Assembly (NCBI RefSeq): GCF_029873635.1
Contig: NC_080425.1
Location: forward strand, 42,162,390 to 42,226,389
Origin: Malania oleifera
Taxonomy: Eukaryota; Streptophyta; Magnoliopsida; Santalales; Ximeniaceae
Length of the DNA stretch: 64,000 nucleotides
Reading direction: 5' to 3'
Shown piece by piece: positions 60,893 to 64,000 of this stretch. The position numbers and the translations under genes were made by a program. The stretch's first letter is position 1. The number at the start of each line of letters is the position of its first letter. The notes beneath the pieces were generated by a model. It did not search any database, was not told the origin of the DNA, and saw only the letters and a program-made list of their open reading frames with translations.

Positions 60893-62784
60893 AGTTTTTG
60901 GCGCCATAGCCAGGGATTGAGTTTTTCTTATTTTTGCCAATATCGATACAAAGTAATTTTTGTTTTAATTTAGAATTTTATTTTTTATATTTTTATATTT
61001 TATTTTTTTTCTCTTTTATTTTATTTTATTTTCTTTTCTTTTCTTTTTATTCTTCTTTATTTCAGGTGTGTTTTTGATGTTGGATGCGCCGTGCTAGAAC
61101 CCGTGCCATTATTCCTTTTGATCCAGAGATTGAAAGAACACTCGGAGCACTAAGGAAAAAGAGAGTACCAGCTATGGATAACGGGCAACAAAATGTGCAA
61201 CCACGCGCCTTAAAGGATTATGTACGGCCAGTTGTGAATGACAACTATTCAGGTATCAGACGTTAGCCCATTAATGCCAACAATTTTGAGCTCAAACTTG
61301 CATTAATCAACATGGTGCAGTAGGCCCAATTCAGTGGATCACCACTTGATGATCCCAATATCCATCTGGCGATGTTTCTGGAGATTTGTGACACTATAAA
61401 GATCAATGGTGTTACTGAAGACACCATTAGACTGAGACCGTTCCCTTTTTCTTTGAGGGACAAGGCAAGAGGCCGGCTACAATCTTTACAACCGAGAAGT
61501 ATCACTAGTTGGCAGGATATGGTAGAAAAATTCCTAGCTAAATTCTTTCCACCTGCAAAAACAGTTCAACTCAAGAGTGAGATTGGTGAATTCAAGCAAC
61601 ATGATTTTGAGTCACTCTATGAAGCATGGGAAAGGTATAAGGATTTGAGTGGACGCTACCCTCAACATGGATTACCGGATTAGTTGCAAATTCAGATGTT
61701 TTTTAATGGGTTAAACGGACAAACTCGGACTTTAGTTGATGCTGCGTCTGGGGGAACTTTGATGTCAAAGACACCTAAGGGTGCTACTGCTTTTTTGGAA
61801 GAACTGGCCTCAAATAACTATCAATGGCCAACCGAAAGAACTATGGCTAAGAAAGTTGCTAGGATTCATGAATTGGAGCCGCTTGCTGCACTTTCAGCTC
61901 GAGTTGCTTTTCTGTCTCATCAGATTTCAGCTTTGACAACCCAAAGGATACCACAAAGTGCAGAATATGTGGCAGCTACAAGTAGGACAAATCCGAGCAA
62001 TGAAGCGAGTCAAGAACAAGTTCAATACATCAACAATCGGAACAACAATTATCGTGGTGATCCTTTGCCACAATATTACCATCCAGGACTTCGAAATCAT
62101 GAGAATTTGTCTTATGGAAATACAAGGAATGTGCTGCAACCTCCTCCAGAACTTGAAAGTCAACAAAGCGAGAAGAAGATGTCACTTGAGGAAGCCATGG
62201 TATCATTTGTTGAGGAGACAAAAGCAAGGTTTAAAAAGACTGATTCACGATTGGATAACATTGAGACTCATTGCAGCAATATGGTAGCCACTAAAGAATC
62301 TTGAAAAGCAAATCGGGCAACTGGCCACGACCATAAATTCCCAACAAAGAGGAACTTTTCCTAGCAACACAAAGGAGAACCCAAAGGAACAATGCAAGAC
62401 CATCACACTTAGGAGTGGAAGAGAAATTGAGAAGTTACCAGCAAAGGAACCCATGTCCACTCCTACAACTGAAAATGATGGCCGAAGCAAAAATAAAGGG
62501 GAAGAAGAGGAGATTGTGGATGATACACCAAGAGAAACTGACACGCCACTAGAAATTTCATTTCCTAACAATCCTCCTATTCTCTCTACTCCACTTCCTT
62601 ATCATCAATGTTTTCAAAAACAAAAATTAGATAAGCAATTTTCTAAGTTCTTGGAAATTTTTAAGAAAATTCACATAAACATTCCTTTTGCAGATGCCTT
62701 GGAACAAATGGCAAACTATGTCAAATTCCTTAAGGACATCATTTCAAAGAAAAGAAAATTGGAGGAGTTTGAAACAGTGAAGCC
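58767..62784 (+). mobile_element. Athila-like Gypsy fossil, 5' part, inserted in the RTE LINE
   Basis: A 2.1-kb LTR (58767-60892, TGATTATGCATC to ACCGATCA) is followed by TGGCGCCATAGCCAGGGA (60899-60916), the primer-binding site typical of Athila elements. The LTR end has the familiar CCCTGAGGACGATACTC segment. Gag follows (61084-62785) with a retrotransposon-gag domain and the Athila-type end (ADALEQMANYVKFLKDI). Gag is broken by a few breaks. The rest is displaced beyond the window by a Tekay-like LTR starting near 62785. Confidence 0.83.
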
Positions 62785-64000
62785 GTAAGAACCCAACCCG
62801 AGATAGGTGTGTTAAATAAATAAGAAAGAGAAAGAAAATTTAAAAAGGGGTAAAATCAATAGAGCTTGTCGACGAGGCTTGTTTTCTCGTCGACAAAGTC
62901 TCTTGTACAGCTTGAAAGTCTCTTGTACAACTTGGCGACGAGTCTCAGTGGTTCATCGACGAGGAGATACTGAGGGATTTTGGGAAATCCTGAAATCTTA
63001 GGCTCGTCGACAAGTCCACCTTGGCGTAGACGAACTCCCTTATGCGGCCCATCGACGAGGACGCCGTCTCATCGACGAGTTTGGCCGGGTCAAAGGTCTA
63101 CAAGTTGAATTTTCCATTACTTCATGGTTAAGAAATCAAAAACCTCTCTCTCTAGAACTCGAACACATACTCTCTCTCTCTAGGATTTCAGGCTGTCTAT
63201 TTCCGGAATCAACGATCCGACGTTGCTACGTGGATCAGGAGGAGAATCTCTACGTTTATAGCGAATCGGAATTTCGTTTCAAGGATTTTCGGGTTTTGAC
63301 CCAAAATCGTCCGATTTCGCTTCCGTTTCGGTAAATCTGTAGAAAATAGTATTGTAAGGAAGTATTGTTCTTCGTTGTTTAGTTTTTGGTACCTCGGTTC
63401 GCAGTTTTGGAGCCGTAGAGTTCGTGTTTTGGTTTTCGGGTTATGGTAAGGGGATTCTGTTTATATCAGTTATTTTTAAAATCAGAATCGGTAAACATGT
63501 AGTTTACGATTGTATGTATGATTTGGCTACTTATTTGGGAAAATCTATCAGGTGAAAATAAGGGATTTTCGGGTTACTATTTTGGGAAAATTTGAGGGTT
63601 TTGGGTATCATCTCTATTTTTGTTGAAAAATTGTATGTTGTATAAAACTGTAGTATTGAGATGTTCGTACCTATATTTGTATTAAACTGTATTCTCGAAT
63701 TGAAAACGATATGATTTGTTGTATATCAAATAAGTGTGGAATGAACTGTTGTATGTAAAATGTTCCAGATTTGTAAAATAGCTATGACAGCTAACTACCG
63801 TAAGTTGAGAGGTATAGGAACATGAGTTCCAAAATTGTTCCAGGTTTTGTGAAATTTGCCATGTCTCGGCTAATTACCGTGGGCAAACGCCATGTCTCGG
63901 CTAAATACCGTGTGTGAGAGTGTCCGGCTCTATATCCAAGGGTCTGAAATATCACCTGTTTGTTACGGTTGGTCACCGATGGGTGTGAGTTGACACCGTA
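62785..64000 (+). mobile_element. Tekay-like Gypsy LTR running off the right edge
   Basis: Starts GTAAGAACCCAACCCGAGA within the Athila gag and resembles the Gypsy B LTR: TCTCTCTCTCTAG microsatellite, a CCGACGTTGCTACGTGGATC block, GATTTTCGGG, TTATTTTTAAAATC, and a GCCATGTCTCGGCTAAATACCG array near the end. It may be the first LTR of a whole element or a solo LTR; the right side is outside the window. Confidence 0.72.

Overview
The window is nuclear DNA from a flowering plant. The grounds are a chloroplast-targeted ferredoxin gene, a spliced clade I MLO gene with canonical GT-AG introns, LTR elements primed by 'TGGTATCAGAGC', plant L1/RTE LINEs and hAT DNA transposons. The species cannot be fixed from the sequence. 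The density of nested transposons suggests a medium or large genome.

Three host genes are visible. (1) The terminal exon of an unrecognised plus-strand gene lies at 2175-2322. (2) An intronless [2Fe-2S] ferredoxin precursor lies at 4180-4620 (+), behind a palindromic G-box. (3) A minus-strand MLO gene converges on the ferredoxin gene. Its stop codon is at 5188-5190, and eight coding exons can be placed at 5188-5625, 8189-8249, 37464-37531, 40872-40907, 41017-41187, 41277-41317, 41408-41457 and 55908-55993. All reading phases match and every splice site is GT/AG. About 951 bp of coding sequence is spread over 50.8 kb, with introns of 2.56, 29.2, 3.34, 0.11, 0.09, 0.09 and 14.45 kb. The amino-terminal half should lie beyond the right edge. 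Most of the window, 5.6 to 55.9 kb, is therefore MLO intron.

The 29.2-kb intron is a stack of nested LTR fossils. An old minus-strand Copia relic (8.8-16.45 kb) was hit by a second Copia (10470-14589, target duplication AAAAT). A chromodomain Gypsy relic (about 16.46-33.27 kb) was hit by a third Copia (16626-23959, target duplication ACAAC) and by a Tekay-like Gypsy (24145-30638). The right LTR of the third Copia was later hit by a 2.2-kb solo LTR (21508-23745, target duplication AGAAA). Farther right, a Copia RT/RNase H relic (33.47-36.3 kb) carries a non-autonomous hAT element. The 3.34-kb intron holds RTE, L1 and Copia pieces. The 14.45-kb intron holds L1 pieces, a hAT transposase relic, a second hAT miniature and a TRIM. 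Right of 56 kb an RTE LINE is cut by an Athila-like Gypsy, which is itself cut by another Tekay-like LTR running off the window.

A short TRIM-like family (LTRs of about 73 bp) recurs five times; the copy at 1381-1735 is complete with a 5-bp duplication. No rRNA, tRNA, CRISPR or organellar insert was recognised.
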